This document shows positions 29,000-39,696 of a DNA stretch of 64,000 bases, piece after piece. The position numbers were made by a program, and so were the translations under genes. The notes beneath the pieces were generated by a model, which saw only the letters and a list, made by a program, of their open reading frames with translations, had not been told where the DNA came from and did no database searches. This DNA comes from Nostoc sp. NMS9. GTDB lineage: Bacteria > Cyanobacteriota > Cyanobacteriia > Cyanobacteriales > Nostocaceae. The stretch is from positions 1-64,000 of the forward strand of contig NZ_JABXKL010000019.1 of the NCBI RefSeq assembly GCF_017114995.1, read 5' to 3'. Positions within the stretch are counted from its first letter, which is position 1, and every line of letters begins with the position of its first letter.

Positions 29000-29197
29000 A
29001 TGTCGAAGAAAGACAATAACACTAAACAACCTGTAAAATTCTGCAACCACAAACCTGGCGACCCCTGGGAAGAAGAAGGTTGTTGTGGAGAGTTAGAAGC
29101 AATTAATCAGCTTCAAGGAAATCAGATAGTTAATGAAGAAACTGGAAAACTAACTCAACAAGCTGAAGAAGATAATTTTAGTCAGATACTAATTTAG
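29000..29197 (+). CDS. Small hypothetical protein with Cys/His motif
   Basis: A 65-residue reading frame: MSKKDNNTKQPVKFCNHK, then PGDPWEEEGCCGELEAINQL and an acidic, glutamine-rich end. The C-x-H plus CC arrangement could bind a metal, but no family is recognised. There is no strong ribosome-binding site. It ends eight bases before the miniature element at 29205. The gene call rests on open length and sensible composition only. Confidence 0.4.
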   Translation: MSKKDNNTKQPVKFCNHKPGDPWEEEGCCGELEAINQLQGNQIVNEETGKLTQQAEEDNFSQILI

Positions 29198-29204
29198 TAA
29201 GGTA

Positions 29205-29338
29205 ACGCCGTGTGCGACTTTATCTCAAGCCTAACCCCCAACCTCTTCCCTACGAGGGAGGGGGAGCAAGAATCGAAGCCTCTCCCCGAAACAGAGAGAG
29301 TAATGGAAGCGGGATTCCAAGAATAAGTCGCACATCGC
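29205..29338. mobile_element. 134-bp MITE-like element with 8-bp direct repeats
   Basis: Terminal inverted repeats include tgtgcgactt at 29211-29220 and aagtcgcaca at 29325-29334, continuing imperfectly outward. The element is flanked by identical GTAAGGTA octamers at 29197-29204 and 29339-29346, the expected footprint of a target-site duplication. It carries no gene and lies immediately upstream of the glutaminase gene. Confidence 0.8.
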
Positions 29339-29357
29339 GTAAGGTACTTCTTGTATC

Positions 29358-30305
29358 TTGTTAAAAAAACCTCTGCATCTTGCATCACTGTTGAAAAGAC
29401 TTACAAGATTAACTAATACTGAATTATTAGCTTGCATACAGCAAACCACATCCCAGGCTGACCAAGGAAAAGTAAGCGATCGCATTCCGCAACTAGCTTT
29501 AGCCGATCCTGGTTGGTTTGCAATTCATATCTGCTGTAAATCGGGGAAAAATATCAGCTTTGGCGATACAGCTTGTGTCTTCCCGCTAATGAGCGTGATT
29601 AAGACATTTTCTCTACTTTATCTGCTAGAACATCTAGGAGCAGAAAAGGTTTTCGGGTGGGTTGGGGTTGAACCATCGGATGCACCCTTCAATTGTTTAG
29701 AACAATTAATTAGCGATCGCGGCTATCCCCGCAACCCCATGATTAATAGTGGGGCAATTACTTTGTCTGATAAGTTACCAGGAAAGGACGCGAACGAACG
29801 CACTCTTTTATTTTGTCAATGGCTCAACCAATTAGCAGGTTGCCAACTAGATTTAGATGAGGTAATGCTGGCTTCAGTGAGATTAACCCGCTCAAAAGCC
29901 AATGAAGCGATCGCTAATTATCTCGCCCAAGCTGGTCATCTAGAAAATATTGAAATAGCACTTGACACTTATGAGCAAATATGCTGTCTATCTGGGCGAG
30001 TTGAAGATTTAGCTCTGTTAGGAAAACTCTTAGCTTTTGACAATGGCTGTATATCACCACAAAACCGCCGAATTGTCAACGCTGTAATGTCAACTTGTGG
30101 ACTGTACGAAGCTTCTGCCGAGTTTGCCGTCAAAATTGGTCTACCGATGAAATCTGGGATTGGTGGTGGACTTTTGGCAATAGTACCAGGAGAGGGAGCG
30201 ATCGCTTGTTATAGTCCAGCTTTAGATAGGGTAGGAAATCCGGTAGCAGGACTTGTTTTTGTTGAGGCTCTAGCACAAGAGTTACAGTTGAGTATCTTTG
30301 GGTAA
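29358..30305 (+). CDS. glsA: Glutaminase (serine-dependent, GlsA type)
   Basis: Hydrolyses glutamine to glutamate and ammonia; beta-lactamase-like fold with a Ser-x-x-Lys pair. The pair is S79-V-I-K82 in FPLMSVIKTFSLLYLL, with NPMINSGAI and MSTCGLYEASAEFA following. Length is normal for the family. The start is uncertain: no ATG fits. TTG 29358 gives the longest form and TTG 29391 (MKRLTRLTNTELL) begins where relatives usually begin. The miniature element ends 20 bases upstream, so the native promoter may have been displaced. Its 3' end overlaps the convergent kinase gene by 24 bases. Confidence 0.9.
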   Translation: MLKKPLHLASLLKRLTRLTNTELLACIQQTTSQADQGKVSDRIPQLALADPGWFAIHICCKSGKNISFGDTACVFPLMSVIKTFSLLYLLEHLGAEKVFGWVGVEPSDAPFNCLEQLISDRGYPRNPMINSGAITLSDKLPGKDANERTLLFCQWLNQLAGCQLDLDEVMLASVRLTRSKANEAIANYLAQAGHLENIEIALDTYEQICCLSGRVEDLALLGKLLAFDNGCISPQNRRIVNAVMSTCGLYEASAEFAVKIGLPMKSGIGGGLLAIVPGEGAIACYSPALDRVGNPVAGLVFVEALAQELQLSIFG

Positions 30306-32087
30306 ATATTGCTTTTGGACGGGGAGAGAAATGGTAAATTCTGTACCACTACCCACCTCAGATTTACAAATTAGTCGTCCTCCATGTTTTTCGACGACAA
30401 TCTGATGACTAATTGAAAGTCCCATACCAGTGCCAACACCTGTTGGTTTAGTGGTAAAGAACATCTCAAAAATTTTCTCTTGAGTCTCTGGGGCAATACC
30501 AGAACCGTTATCAGCAATACGGACAACTACCCAGTTTTTGTCTTGAAGTTCGGTAGCGATCGTAATTCGTGGGTAGTCCTGAGTATTGTGCTGTTCCTCC
30601 AAAGCATCAAGCGCATTGTTGATAATGTTCATAAACACTTGATAAAGCGAGCTAGAAAAACCTTCAATGTTAGGAATATCACCGTAGCAGCGCTCAATCG
30701 TAATCCCTTTTTTGATCCGGTTATTGAGAATGAGTAGTGTACTCTCAATACATTCATGCAAATTGACTGCATGAGCTTCTGCTTCATCTAAACGAGAGAA
30801 GTTTTTCAAACTCAAGACAATTTGGCGGACGCGATCGGCGCCGAACTTCATTGACTGCAAAACTTTAGGTAAATCTTCTTCCACAAATTCTGCATCAATT
30901 TCGGTGGCGTGGTCTTGTACCGCTAGAGGTGGACTAGGTACTTCTTGGCGATAGGTTTGTAACAATGCTAATAAATCGTCTACATGCTCAATAGCAGGAT
31001 CTAAATTGCCGTAGATAAAATTTACCGGATTATTAATTTCATGGGCAATGCCAGCTACCATTCGTCCTAAACTAGACATTTTCTCACTTTGAAGCAATTG
31101 CGCTTCTTGCATTTGCTGCTGACGAAAGGCAGCTGCTTGCTGTTCTTCCAGTAAGCATTTAACCCTGTGCAAAACTTGGTTAAATGCAGTAGCAAGTATG
31201 CCAATTTCATCTGTGGTTATGACGGGTGCTTGCAGATCAAAGTTAGATTCTTTGGTGACTCGCTGCGCTACATTCGTCAGCACTTCGACGGGATGGGTAA
31301 TGGTTCGACTCGTCAAAAAAGCTAAAAGAGTAGCAATTACTGCTGACAACAGAATGCTAACAACAATAATTTGAATCCGTATTTGTGCTACTGTCTTGAA
31401 CGTCGTCGTTGCTGCTTGTAATTCCTCATAAGAGGTATTAATGACAGTAACCAGTTCATCGGAGATACCATCAAACTTAAGTGCTAACTCACTATTGGTA
31501 AACTTCAACAGTCGTCGTTGAGCGATCGCAATTTTATCGTCAGTTACAGAGTATAAATCGAGTTGCTGAAATAGTTCCTCAAGTTGCTGGATATAAGTTT
31601 GTGTTATACCTTCATAAGTTTTTAGAAGCAGGGGAATATTTTCAGTGTGTTTTTGGTTCGCATAATCGACAGTTTTTATATACGTTTGGAGTTCCAACCA
31701 AACCTGCTTAATTTCAGGTGCATGTGTATTAGTTATGTGGGCATATTCCTCTTTGTACAGCTTTAGATTTGCCACTAAGGGAATGAGTTGCTGCTGGTGC
31801 GTCCGGGTTTGCAGGATACTTGTCTGAAGGCGATAGAGCAAATTGATTTCCTTAAAGGCATTTTGTTGCTGCTGCAACGCCTGTTGCTGATAGCGATCTC
31901 CTAAAATTAACCCAATTGTGGTTCCGACAATTCCCACACCGAGGGCAAGACTGTAGCCAAATTTAATTTTGTTGCCAATACTCAGACCGTTGGTAATTTT
32001 TGAGAACCACCCTTTTCGGCTCGATTGGACGACGGCGATATCACCGGAAACTGATGGAAAATCTGAATCTGGAGTCTGGAAAGCCAT
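30282..32087 (-). CDS. Membrane sensor histidine kinase with HAMP domain
   Basis: A 601-residue sensor kinase. A membrane span at about 43-63 and a second at about 231-252 enclose a periplasmic, mostly helical sensor region. A HAMP domain follows (TSRTITHPVEVLTNVAQRV), then a coiled coil, the phosphoacceptor box [13 protein letters not shown] and a HATPase domain with NNALDAL, DNGSGI and GTGMGLSIS motifs. No response regulator adjoins it. The H-box belongs to the HEINNPV subfamily shared by three more kinases at 51-57 kb. Confidence 0.9.
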   Translation of the reverse strand: MAFQTPDSDFPSVSGDIAVVQSSRKGWFSKITNGLSIGNKIKFGYSLALGVGIVGTTIGLILGDRYQQQALQQQQNAFKEINLLYRLQTSILQTRTHQQQLIPLVANLKLYKEEYAHITNTHAPEIKQVWLELQTYIKTVDYANQKHTENIPLLLKTYEGITQTYIQQLEELFQQLDLYSVTDDKIAIAQRRLLKFTNSELALKFDGISDELVTVINTSYEELQAATTTFKTVAQIRIQIIVVSILLSAVIATLLAFLTSRTITHPVEVLTNVAQRVTKESNFDLQAPVITTDEIGILATAFNQVLHRVKCLLEEQQAAAFRQQQMQEAQLLQSEKMSSLGRMVAGIAHEINNPVNFIYGNLDPAIEHVDDLLALLQTYRQEVPSPPLAVQDHATEIDAEFVEEDLPKVLQSMKFGADRVRQIVLSLKNFSRLDEAEAHAVNLHECIESTLLILNNRIKKGITIERCYGDIPNIEGFSSSLYQVFMNIINNALDALEEQHNTQDYPRITIATELQDKNWVVVRIADNGSGIAPETQEKIFEMFFTTKPTGVGTGMGLSISHQIVVEKHGGRLICKSEVGSGTEFTISLPVQKQYLPKDTQL

Positions 32088-32321
32088 ATTAATCCTAAGT
32101 AAGCAATAAGAGTCAATCCTTACTTAGAATTCCCTAGTTATTCAGCAAAAGCAAAATTTTTGAAACCAAGATTTGCTCGTTTCCTCCGTGTCCTCTTCTC
32201 CAATGAGAGCTTACGCTCAATATCCGTCAGAGAACTGTCGTCAACTCACGCGCAATTCATCTCATCACCTTCCAACGGCAACGGTGAGAGGCTTCTTGCT
32301 GTTTTAGCTAAATCCTGTTTT

Positions 32322-33980
32322 TTATGGCTGTTGCACTTGTTTTTCGGGTAATTCAGCAGACGGAGGTGTTGGCGTTACTGTTGGCTGTGGTTCTAGTGTT
32401 GGCGTAATAATTTCTGGTGCTGGAGACTCAATAATCTCTGGCAGCGTTGGTGGCAAACTAGGAGATGGCGCAACTGTTACCTGGGGAGTAGGTGTCTTGG
32501 CCGTTCGACGATTAAAAAACCCACCAAATCTAGAAGATTTTTTTGGCTGAGGCGTTACTTTTTCGGGTAACGGCGTTGATTCAGGAGTTGGCGTTACCGT
32601 TGGTTGTGGTTCTAGTGTTGGCGTAATAATTTCTGGTGTCGGAGACTCAATAATCTCTGGCAGTGTGGGTGGCAAACTAGGAGATGGTGCAACTGGTGCT
32701 TCTGGGGTGGGAACTTTACCAGCCCCACGGTTAAAAAATCCACCAAATCTAGGTTTTGTTGGCTGAGGCGCAACTTTTTCGGGTAACGGCGTTGATTCAG
32801 GAGTTGGTGTTACTTCCGGCTGTGGTTCTGGTGCTGGAGACTCAATAATTTCTGGTGGCGTTGGGGACAAGCTGGGAGATGGTGCAGCCGTTGGAACTTC
32901 TAATTTTGGTTTTTCTGGCCGTGTTTTGGATTGTTCTGGAATTTCAGTTTCAGGAATAGGCTGTATTTGGGGTGTTTTTTCAACAGAAGGTGTGGGTGTG
33001 GGTTTAGGTGCAAGTTTATAATTCGGGTCTACAATAGGGCGCACCTCAGCTGCTGTGAGTTCTCCTCTGACAATTCTCGACAGAGTGTCTTTACCTTTTG
33101 GCTGGTAGTCAATCAATCTAACTGTAGTATTAAAAGCATTTTTGACAGCATTTCCCTGATTATCGAGAAATTCTAGCTTTACCCAGTTTTTCCCTGGATG
33201 GAAGCCTTTAAGGTAGACTGCTTGCCAGCGATCAAAAATAAAACTTTCACCATTAATAGTGGAGCGAATGCGCCAATCACTGAACTTGTCGTTGGGGTTT
33301 TCCTTAGCAACGAGGTGGAGAGGAGCATTAGTTAGGTAAAAGTCCAGTAAAATTGGTTCTGCTCCGTAGCTACTTTGAGGACGACTGTAAGTTAGCAGGG
33401 GTAATTTAGGATCTGGGGTGTTGTCGTCGGTTTTGGTGAAGACGTGAAATGTTGTTTGGGCATAAGCACCCTCATTCTTAAAGCTTTCATGCCAAGGACG
33501 AGAAGCAAAAACACGCAGGGTATGACTACCTGGAGACAAGTCTGGCAAAACCAAGGGCTGATTCAGGTCGTAAATAGGTATATAAGGTTGATTATCCAGA
33601 ATTACGTGTAGATGTGGACCCAGTTGTAATTGTGGGTCTTTAAATATTGGTAGATCCTTAACCTGAAAACTGGCTGTGACTTTGTTATCTTGAAGAACTT
33701 CATCAATTTTTGGAGTAACAATTGTCACTTGTGGCTGATAAACTTCCAAAATTGTCCGCAGTTCTTGAATAACAGATGGAGGGGAAACTTCCGAAAATTG
33801 CTTTGAAATTTGAGAAATCTGTGGGGAGTTTTCTTTATAGCCAGTAGATACTTCCTGGCTGTCGGCTTTCTCGCCGCAACTGGTCAAGTGTAATACCAGC
33901 ACCAATGTCATTACCCACCTGAGAATCGGGAACCTCTGAGGGAGGAGCTTCTCTAACACCCTTTTCTGCCACGAGTTCAT
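32322..33980 (-). CDS. Lipoprotein with tandem proline-rich repeats
   Basis: A 552-residue protein. A hydrophobic signal ending in the lipobox LTSC (C35) predicts a lipid-anchored exported protein. Residues 60-310 form a globular part (LQLGPHLHVILDNQPYIPIYD, LSPGSHTLRVFASRPWHES) with no named family I can assign; it may be beta-sandwich-like. The C-terminal 230 residues consist of three repeats of about 72 residues. Each has a Pro/Ser/Thr-rich stretch (PSLPPTLPEIIESP, VTPTPESTPLPEK) and, in the first two, a basic patch RFGGFFNR. The third repeat is cut short at QVQQP. Confidence 0.75.
   Translation of the reverse strand: MNSWQKRVLEKLLPQRFPILRWVMTLVLVLHLTSCGEKADSQEVSTGYKENSPQISQISKQFSEVSPPSVIQELRTILEVYQPQVTIVTPKIDEVLQDNKVTASFQVKDLPIFKDPQLQLGPHLHVILDNQPYIPIYDLNQPLVLPDLSPGSHTLRVFASRPWHESFKNEGAYAQTTFHVFTKTDDNTPDPKLPLLTYSRPQSSYGAEPILLDFYLTNAPLHLVAKENPNDKFSDWRIRSTINGESFIFDRWQAVYLKGFHPGKNWVKLEFLDNQGNAVKNAFNTTVRLIDYQPKGKDTLSRIVRGELTAAEVRPIVDPNYKLAPKPTPTPSVEKTPQIQPIPETEIPEQSKTRPEKPKLEVPTAAPSPSLSPTPPEIIESPAPEPQPEVTPTPESTPLPEKVAPQPTKPRFGGFFNRGAGKVPTPEAPVAPSPSLPPTLPEIIESPTPEIITPTLEPQPTVTPTPESTPLPEKVTPQPKKSSRFGGFFNRRTAKTPTPQVTVAPSPSLPPTLPEIIESPAPEIITPTLEPQPTVTPTPPSAELPEKQVQQP
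32345..32900. repeat. Tandem repeats coding the proline-rich tail
   Basis: Three repeats of roughly 210-220 bp in the lipoprotein gene, the two left-hand ones nearly identical over long stretches (ggcgtaataatttctggtg, caaactaggagatgg). High identity suggests recent duplication or gene conversion. Confidence 0.75.
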
Positions 33981-34516
33981 GCGTTACACCCAGTGATAGT
34001 CTTCGACAATTGACAGATTATTTTGGCTCAAACTGTCCATCTGGAACTATAGCCCAAAAGGTGAAATCTACCTCATATCCCATAGGTTTTCCTTTGTATC
34101 TCATAAAATTTTAAAATAAGTCATATTCTTTACAGCGTTTTACTTGCAAAATTGAAATATGACATAAATGTTCATGAGTAATAGCAGTAAAAGTTGGGAC
34201 ATCGGCTACATACAGCCAAACCATAAATTTTACGAATTGTTATTGTTTGTAAATTAAATAGATAAACTATTGACTTTTGGACAAAAAGTTTGAAGTTAAA
34301 AGCCAGTTAAGGCATGAATTCCAGCAATATTCGAGCAAGTTTGAATTATTGTTAAAATATCTCTAACAATGTACAAGTGAAGACTTTATAATTCAACGAG
34401 AAACAACTCTCCACATAGGGTCTTCATCGCGGCTTCAGTAAAATTCTGGAGTATGCGACTAAGCTTTACATTGTGGGATTCATGATTCCTCATTCCTGAT
34501 CAAGAGAGGAGGTCGA
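33981..34516. promoter_or_regulatory. Upstream region of psaA
   Basis: 536 AT-rich bases between the divergent lipoprotein gene and psaA. The psaA promoter and leader must lie here, but I could not place -10/-35 elements with confidence. AGGAGG at 34506-34511 precedes the psaA ATG at 34517. Confidence 0.5.
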
Positions 34517-36775
34517 ATGACAATAAGTCCTCCGGAGCGAGAGGAAAAACAGGCAAGAATAATCGTCGATAACGACCCGGTTCCTACCTCTTTCGAGAGA
34601 TGGGCACAACCTGGGCACTTTGACAGATCCTTAGCCAGAGGTCCAAAAACCACCACATGGATTTGGAACCTGCACGCACTCGCCCATGATTTTGATACAC
34701 ATACAAGCGATTTAGAAGACATCTCCCGCAAGATATTCTCAGCCCACTTCGGCCACCTGGCTGTAGTGACCATCTGGTTGAGCGGGATGATTTTCCACGG
34801 CGCGAAGTTTTCTAACTACGAAGCTTGGTTAAGCGACCCGTTAAACGTTAAGCCAAGTGCTCAAGTTGTTTGGCCCATTGTCGGGCAAGACATTTTAAAC
34901 GGTGATGTTGGCGGTGGTTTCCACGGTATTCAAATCACCTCCGGTTTGTTCCAAGTATGGCGTGGCTGGGGGATTACAAACTCCTTCCAGCTTTACGTAA
35001 CTGCGATCGGTGGATTGGTATTAGCAGGCTTGTTCCTATTTGCCGGCTGGTTCCACTACCACAAGCGCGCTCCCAAACTGGAATGGTTCCAGAATGTGGA
35101 GTCGATGCTGAATCACCACTTGCAAGTACTGCTAGGTTGTGGTTCCTTGGGATGGGCAGGTCACTTAATCCACGTGTCCGCACCGACCAACAAGCTTTTG
35201 GATGCAGGCGTTGCTCTCAAAGACATACCCCTGCCCCACGAGTTCATCTTGAACAAAGACTTGTTGACCGAACTGTACCCTGGCTTTGCAGCTGGTTTAG
35301 CACCTTTCTTCACCTTGAACTGGGGTCAGTATGCTGACTTCCTTACCTTCAAGGGCGGTCTGAACCCGGTAACAGGCGGCTTGTGGTTGACTGATATTTC
35401 TCATCACCACTTAGCGATCGCAGTTCTCTTTATCGTTGCTGGTCATCAGTACCGTACCAACTGGGGTATTGGTCACAGCATTAAAGAGATCCTAGAAAAC
35501 CACAAAGGTCCTTTCACCGGTGAAGGTCACAAAGGTCTCTACGAAAACCTGACCACATCCTGGCACGCTCAGTTGGCTACTAACTTGGCCTTCTTGGGTT
35601 CGCTGACCATCATCATCGCGCATCACATGTACGCGATGCCCCCCTATCCATATTTGGCAACTGACTACGCTACGCAGTTGTGCATATTCACTCACCATAT
35701 TTGGATCGGTGGCTTCTTGATTGTTGGTGGAGCGGCTCACGCTGCTATCTTCATGGTGCGGGATTACGATCCAGTTGTGAATCAAAACAACTTGCTGGAT
35801 CGGGTGATTCGTCACCGTGACGCGATTATTTCTCACCTGAACTGGGTGTCTATTTTCCTCGGCTTCCATAGCTTTGGACTTTACATCCACAACGACACAA
35901 TGCGTGCATTGGGTCGTCCTCAAGACTTGTTCTCTGATACAGGGATTCAATTGCAGCCAGTATTTGCCCAGTGGATACAAAATATTCACGCCTTGGCTCC
36001 TGGTACAACTGCACCCAATGCCCTAGAACCAGTTAGCTATGTCTTTGGCGGCGGTATATTGGCTGTTGGCGGTAAAGTGGCAGCTGCACCCATTGTTTTG
36101 GGCACAGCGGACTTCCTAATTCACCACATTCACGCTTTCACCATTCACGTCACCGTCCTAATTTTGCTTAAAGGTGTGCTGTACGCCCGTAGCTCTCGTC
36201 TGATTCCAGACAAGGCAAACTTGGGCTTCCGCTTCCCTTGCGACGGCCCCGGTCGTGGCGGTACCTGTCAAGTATCTGGTTGGGATCACGTATTCCTCGG
36301 ACTCTTCTGGATGTACAACTCCATATCGATTGTAATTTTCCACTTCAGCTGGAAGATGCAATCAGATGTATGGGGAACCGTAGATGCAGATGGTACTGTA
36401 ACTCATATCACTGGTGGTAACTTCGCCCAAAGTGCAATTACCATCAACGGTTGGTTGCGAGACTTCTTGTGGGCACAAGCTACACAAGTCATCAATTCCT
36501 ATGGCAGCGCGCTATCTGCCTATGGTCTACTCTTCTTAGGCGCTCACTTTGTCTGGGCATTCAGTTTGATGTTCCTGTTCAGTGGTCGCGGCTACTGGCA
36601 AGAACTGATTGAGTCCATTGTTTGGGCGCATAACAAACTGAAGGTAGCACCAGCAATTCAGCCTCGCGCTCTGAGCATTATTCAGGGTCGGGCTGTAGGG
36701 GTAGCTCACTACCTCTTGGGAGGAATTGCCACAACTTGGGCATTCTTCCATGCACACATCCTTTCAGTAGGGTAG
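34517..36775 (+). CDS. psaA: Photosystem I P700 apoprotein A1
   Basis: One half of the photosystem I reaction-centre heterodimer in the thylakoid membrane, carrying P700, chlorophylls, phylloquinone and half the Fx ligands. The 752-residue length is standard, with eleven hydrophobic spans rich in histidines. [18 protein letters not shown] (C575 and C584) supplies two of the four Fx [4Fe-4S] ligands. The N-terminus [15 protein letters not shown] is typical. A strong AGGAGG precedes the ATG. psaB follows after 145 bases. Confidence 0.98.
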   Translation: MTISPPEREEKQARIIVDNDPVPTSFERWAQPGHFDRSLARGPKTTTWIWNLHALAHDFDTHTSDLEDISRKIFSAHFGHLAVVTIWLSGMIFHGAKFSNYEAWLSDPLNVKPSAQVVWPIVGQDILNGDVGGGFHGIQITSGLFQVWRGWGITNSFQLYVTAIGGLVLAGLFLFAGWFHYHKRAPKLEWFQNVESMLNHHLQVLLGCGSLGWAGHLIHVSAPTNKLLDAGVALKDIPLPHEFILNKDLLTELYPGFAAGLAPFFTLNWGQYADFLTFKGGLNPVTGGLWLTDISHHHLAIAVLFIVAGHQYRTNWGIGHSIKEILENHKGPFTGEGHKGLYENLTTSWHAQLATNLAFLGSLTIIIAHHMYAMPPYPYLATDYATQLCIFTHHIWIGGFLIVGGAAHAAIFMVRDYDPVVNQNNLLDRVIRHRDAIISHLNWVSIFLGFHSFGLYIHNDTMRALGRPQDLFSDTGIQLQPVFAQWIQNIHALAPGTTAPNALEPVSYVFGGGILAVGGKVAAAPIVLGTADFLIHHIHAFTIHVTVLILLKGVLYARSSRLIPDKANLGFRFPCDGPGRGGTCQVSGWDHVFLGLFWMYNSISIVIFHFSWKMQSDVWGTVDADGTVTHITGGNFAQSAITINGWLRDFLWAQATQVINSYGSALSAYGLLFLGAHFVWAFSLMFLFSGRGYWQELIESIVWAHNKLKVAPAIQPRALSIIQGRAVGVAHYLLGGIATTWAFFHAHILSVG

Positions 36776-36788
36776 CAATCAGCTGCAT

Positions 36789-36875
36789 TGAGTTATGAGT
36801 TATGAGTGCTGAGTGCTGAGTTTAAGAAATAGTTTTTAGATTTAAAACTCCTAACTCCTAACTCCTAACTCGTGT
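36789..36875. repeat. Heptamer repeats between psaA and psaB
   Basis: Tandem gagttat/gagtgct heptamers (about 36790-36822) and aactcct heptamers (about 36849-36872) fill most of the psaA-psaB spacer. The two tracts are complementary, so the transcript could fold across them. Confidence 0.8.
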
Positions 36876-36920
36876 AAAGCTGGTATTTGATGGCTAAAGG
36901 TCAGAGGATTTATTAAACCT

Positions 36921-39146
36921 ATGGCGACAAAATTTCCGAAATTTAGCCAGGATCTCGCACAGGACCCGACGACTCGTCGGATATGGTATGCGATCGCTAC
37001 AGGCAACGATTTTGAAACCCATGATGGCATCACAGAGGAAAATCTTTACCAAAAGATTTTCGCAACTCACTTCGGTCACTTGGCAATCATCTTCCTGTGG
37101 GCATCCAGCCTCCTGTTCCACGTAGCCTGGCAAGGTAACTTTGAACAGTGGATTAAAGATCCCCTTCACATCCGTCCCATCGCCCACGCGATTTGGGACC
37201 CCCACTTCGGTAAACCAGCGATCGAAGCTTTTACCCAAGCTGGCGCTAGCAATCCGGTAAACATTACCTACTCTGGTCTCTACCACTGGTGGTATACCAT
37301 CGGAATGCGGAATAACGGCGAACTGTACAACGGTTCAGTGTTCTTGTTGTTATTCGCAGCTGTATTCTTGTTTGCTGGTTGGCTGCACTTGCAACCCAAG
37401 TTCCGTCCTAGCTTGGCATGGTTTAAGAGCGCTGAACATCGTCTAAACCACCACTTAGCAGGTTTGTTTGGTGTTAGTTCTTTGGCGTGGGCTGGTCACT
37501 TAATTCACGTTGCTGTCCCCGAAGCTCGCGGTCAGCACGTAGGTTGGGATAACTTCCTGAATACCCCACCCCACCCAGCAGGTTTGACACCATTCTTTAC
37601 AGGCAACTGGGGTGTTTACTCTCAAAACCCTGACACTCCTGGACATATCTTCGGGACATCGCAAGGTGCAGGAACTGCAATTCTGAGTTTCTTGGGTGGT
37701 TTCCATCCCCAGACAGAAGCTTTGTGGCTGACTGACATAGCTCATCACCACTTAGCGATCGCAGTTCTATTCATCATTGCTGGTCACATGTACCGGACAA
37801 ACTTTGGGATTGGTCACAGTCTCAAGGAAGCCTTGAATGCCAAGAATTTCTTTGGTATTCCTGTTGAAGGCCCGTTTAACCTACCTCACCAAGGTATCTA
37901 CGACACCTACAACAACTCCCTGCACTTCCAATTGGGATGGCACTTAGCAGCGTTAGGTGTTGTCACTTCCTGGGTAGCGCAGCACATGTACTCCATGCCT
38001 TCCTACGCATTTATTGCGAAGGACTACACAACCCAGGCAGCGTTGTACACGCATCACCAGTATATTGCTGGATTCTTGATGCTTGGTGCTTTTGCCCACG
38101 GAGCAATATTCTGGGTGCGTGATTACGATCCAGAGCAAAATAAGGGCAACGTTCTTGAGCGCGTGCTGAAGCACAAAGAAGCGATTATTTCCCACCTCAG
38201 CTGGGTATCCCTTTTCTTGGGCTTCCACACCCTTGGTCTTTACGTCCACAACGACGTAGTAGTTGCTTTCGGTACTCCTGAAAAGCAAATCCTGATTGAG
38301 CCAGTGTTTGCCCAGTTCGTCCAAGCTGCTAACGGTAAAGTACTGTACGGTTTAGATACCTTGCTATCTAACCCAGATAGTATTGCTTACACAGCATGGC
38401 CCAACTACGCTAACGTCTGGTTACCAGGCTGGTTAGATGCCATCAATGCTGGTACTAACTCCCTGTTCTTGACAATTGGCCCTGGCGACTTCTTGGTACA
38501 CCATGCGATCGCCTTAGGTCTGCACACCACCACCTTGATCTTGGTCAAAGGTGCTTTGGATGCCCGTGGTTCTAAGCTGATGCCCGATAAAAAGGACTTC
38601 GGCTATGCCTTCCCTTGCGACGGACCCGGTCGTGGCGGTACTTGCGACATCTCAGCATGGGATTCCTTCTACCTCGCTACATTCTGGATGCTCAACACCC
38701 TTGGTTGGGTTACGTTCTACTGGCATTGGAAACATCTAGGTATTTGGCAAGGCAACGTAGCTCAGTTCAATGAGAACTCTACATATCTCATGGGCTGGTT
38801 CCGCGATTACCTCTGGGCTAACTCTGCTCAGTTGATTAACGGTTACAACCCCTACGGCGTGAATAACCTATCTGTCTGGGCTTGGATGTTCCTGTTTGGA
38901 CACCTAGTTTGGGCTACTGGCTTCATGTTCTTAATCTCCTGGAGAGGTTACTGGCAAGAGTTGATTGAAACCCTTGTTTGGGCACACGAACGCACTCCTC
39001 TAGCTAACCTAGTTCGCTGGAAAGACAAGCCCGTGGCTCTGTCTATTGTTCAAGCTCGTGTAGTTGGTCTAGCTCACTTCACTGTTGGCTATGTCGTAAC
39101 TTACGCCGCGTTTTTGATTGCTTCTACTGCTGGTAAGTTCGGTTAA
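36921..39146 (+). CDS. psaB: Photosystem I P700 apoprotein A2
   Basis: The second half of the photosystem I core. It has 741 residues with eleven spans. [18 protein letters not shown] (C566 and C575) gives the other two Fx ligands. The opening [20 protein letters not shown] is typical of the family. It is read with psaA and ends 30 bases before a strong terminator. Confidence 0.98.
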   Translation: MATKFPKFSQDLAQDPTTRRIWYAIATGNDFETHDGITEENLYQKIFATHFGHLAIIFLWASSLLFHVAWQGNFEQWIKDPLHIRPIAHAIWDPHFGKPAIEAFTQAGASNPVNITYSGLYHWWYTIGMRNNGELYNGSVFLLLFAAVFLFAGWLHLQPKFRPSLAWFKSAEHRLNHHLAGLFGVSSLAWAGHLIHVAVPEARGQHVGWDNFLNTPPHPAGLTPFFTGNWGVYSQNPDTPGHIFGTSQGAGTAILSFLGGFHPQTEALWLTDIAHHHLAIAVLFIIAGHMYRTNFGIGHSLKEALNAKNFFGIPVEGPFNLPHQGIYDTYNNSLHFQLGWHLAALGVVTSWVAQHMYSMPSYAFIAKDYTTQAALYTHHQYIAGFLMLGAFAHGAIFWVRDYDPEQNKGNVLERVLKHKEAIISHLSWVSLFLGFHTLGLYVHNDVVVAFGTPEKQILIEPVFAQFVQAANGKVLYGLDTLLSNPDSIAYTAWPNYANVWLPGWLDAINAGTNSLFLTIGPGDFLVHHAIALGLHTTTLILVKGALDARGSKLMPDKKDFGYAFPCDGPGRGGTCDISAWDSFYLATFWMLNTLGWVTFYWHWKHLGIWQGNVAQFNENSTYLMGWFRDYLWANSAQLINGYNPYGVNNLSVWAWMFLFGHLVWATGFMFLISWRGYWQELIETLVWAHERTPLANLVRWKDKPVALSIVQARVVGLAHFTVGYVVTYAAFLIASTAGKFG

Positions 39147-39175
39147 TTCGGCTGCTAGTTTTGTAGGTAAGTAAT

Positions 39176-39208
39176 AAAAATCCCCTGCCGCAAGGTGGGG
39201 GATTTTTT
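39176..39208 (+). terminator. Rho-independent terminator of psaAB
   Basis: Arms aaaaatcccc (39176-39185) and ggggattttt (39198-39207) with a short loop and terminal T-run. Confidence 0.9.
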
Positions 39209-39247
39209 CATTAGTCTACGAAGTATAAAAATGTTAATTTATCAATA

Positions 39248-39379
39248 ATGAACATTCAACTCGTAGAATCTTTCATAGAAGTTATCCTGTCTTTCTCTGA
39301 TGAGGAGCAATCGCTATTGTTAGAAAAATTAATTTTAAATTCATCGACAAATATCAATAAAAAGCTTATCCCATACTGA
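39248..39379 (+). CDS. Short antitoxin-like peptide, probably a truncated remnant
   Basis: A 43-codon frame reading MNIQLVESFIEVILSFSDEE, then QSLLLEKLILNS. The MNxQLVESxxxVIxSLSxEE start resembles small cyanobacterial proteins encoded next to PIN-type toxins, but those are usually longer and no toxin follows. It is probably a remnant. The 316 bases after it carry AT-rich sequence and dispersed-repeat fragments without a gene. Confidence 0.4.
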   Translation: MNIQLVESFIEVILSFSDEEQSLLLEKLILNSSTNINKKLIPY

Positions 39380-39696
39380 AATCTTTTAAATTGTAATTTC
39401 ATTACTACTCATGAAACATTTTAAAAAATGGAGAGCCTATCTAACAAGAAAGCGATTTCTACGACGGTCTAGGTCTACGCCTAACCATGACAAACTAGCA
39501 AAAGCGCATTACAGAAACCCCAAATATATGTCACCGTAAACCGTGCATCAGGGTATCCAAAGTTAATATACTCCTCTGTGTTACTTTGCGCTTACCTCTG
39601 CGTCCCTCTGCGTTAAAAAAATAACTTTTAAAATTAAATCCTTAAACAATACTAAAACAAGTTATAACTATAAAAAACTAGATAATTTTATAACTC

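Noticed and set aside
35492-35989. Long open frame antisense to psaA, and similar antisense frames across psaA and psaB
   Set aside because: They mirror highly conserved membrane-protein codons on the other strand, have histidine- and valine-rich odd composition and no family match.
36789-36875. Short regular repeats as a CRISPR array
   Set aside because: Units are 7 bp with no unique spacers, and no cas genes are in the window. The same applies to the tracts at 2073, 17187 and 47526 and to the 21-bp array at 250.
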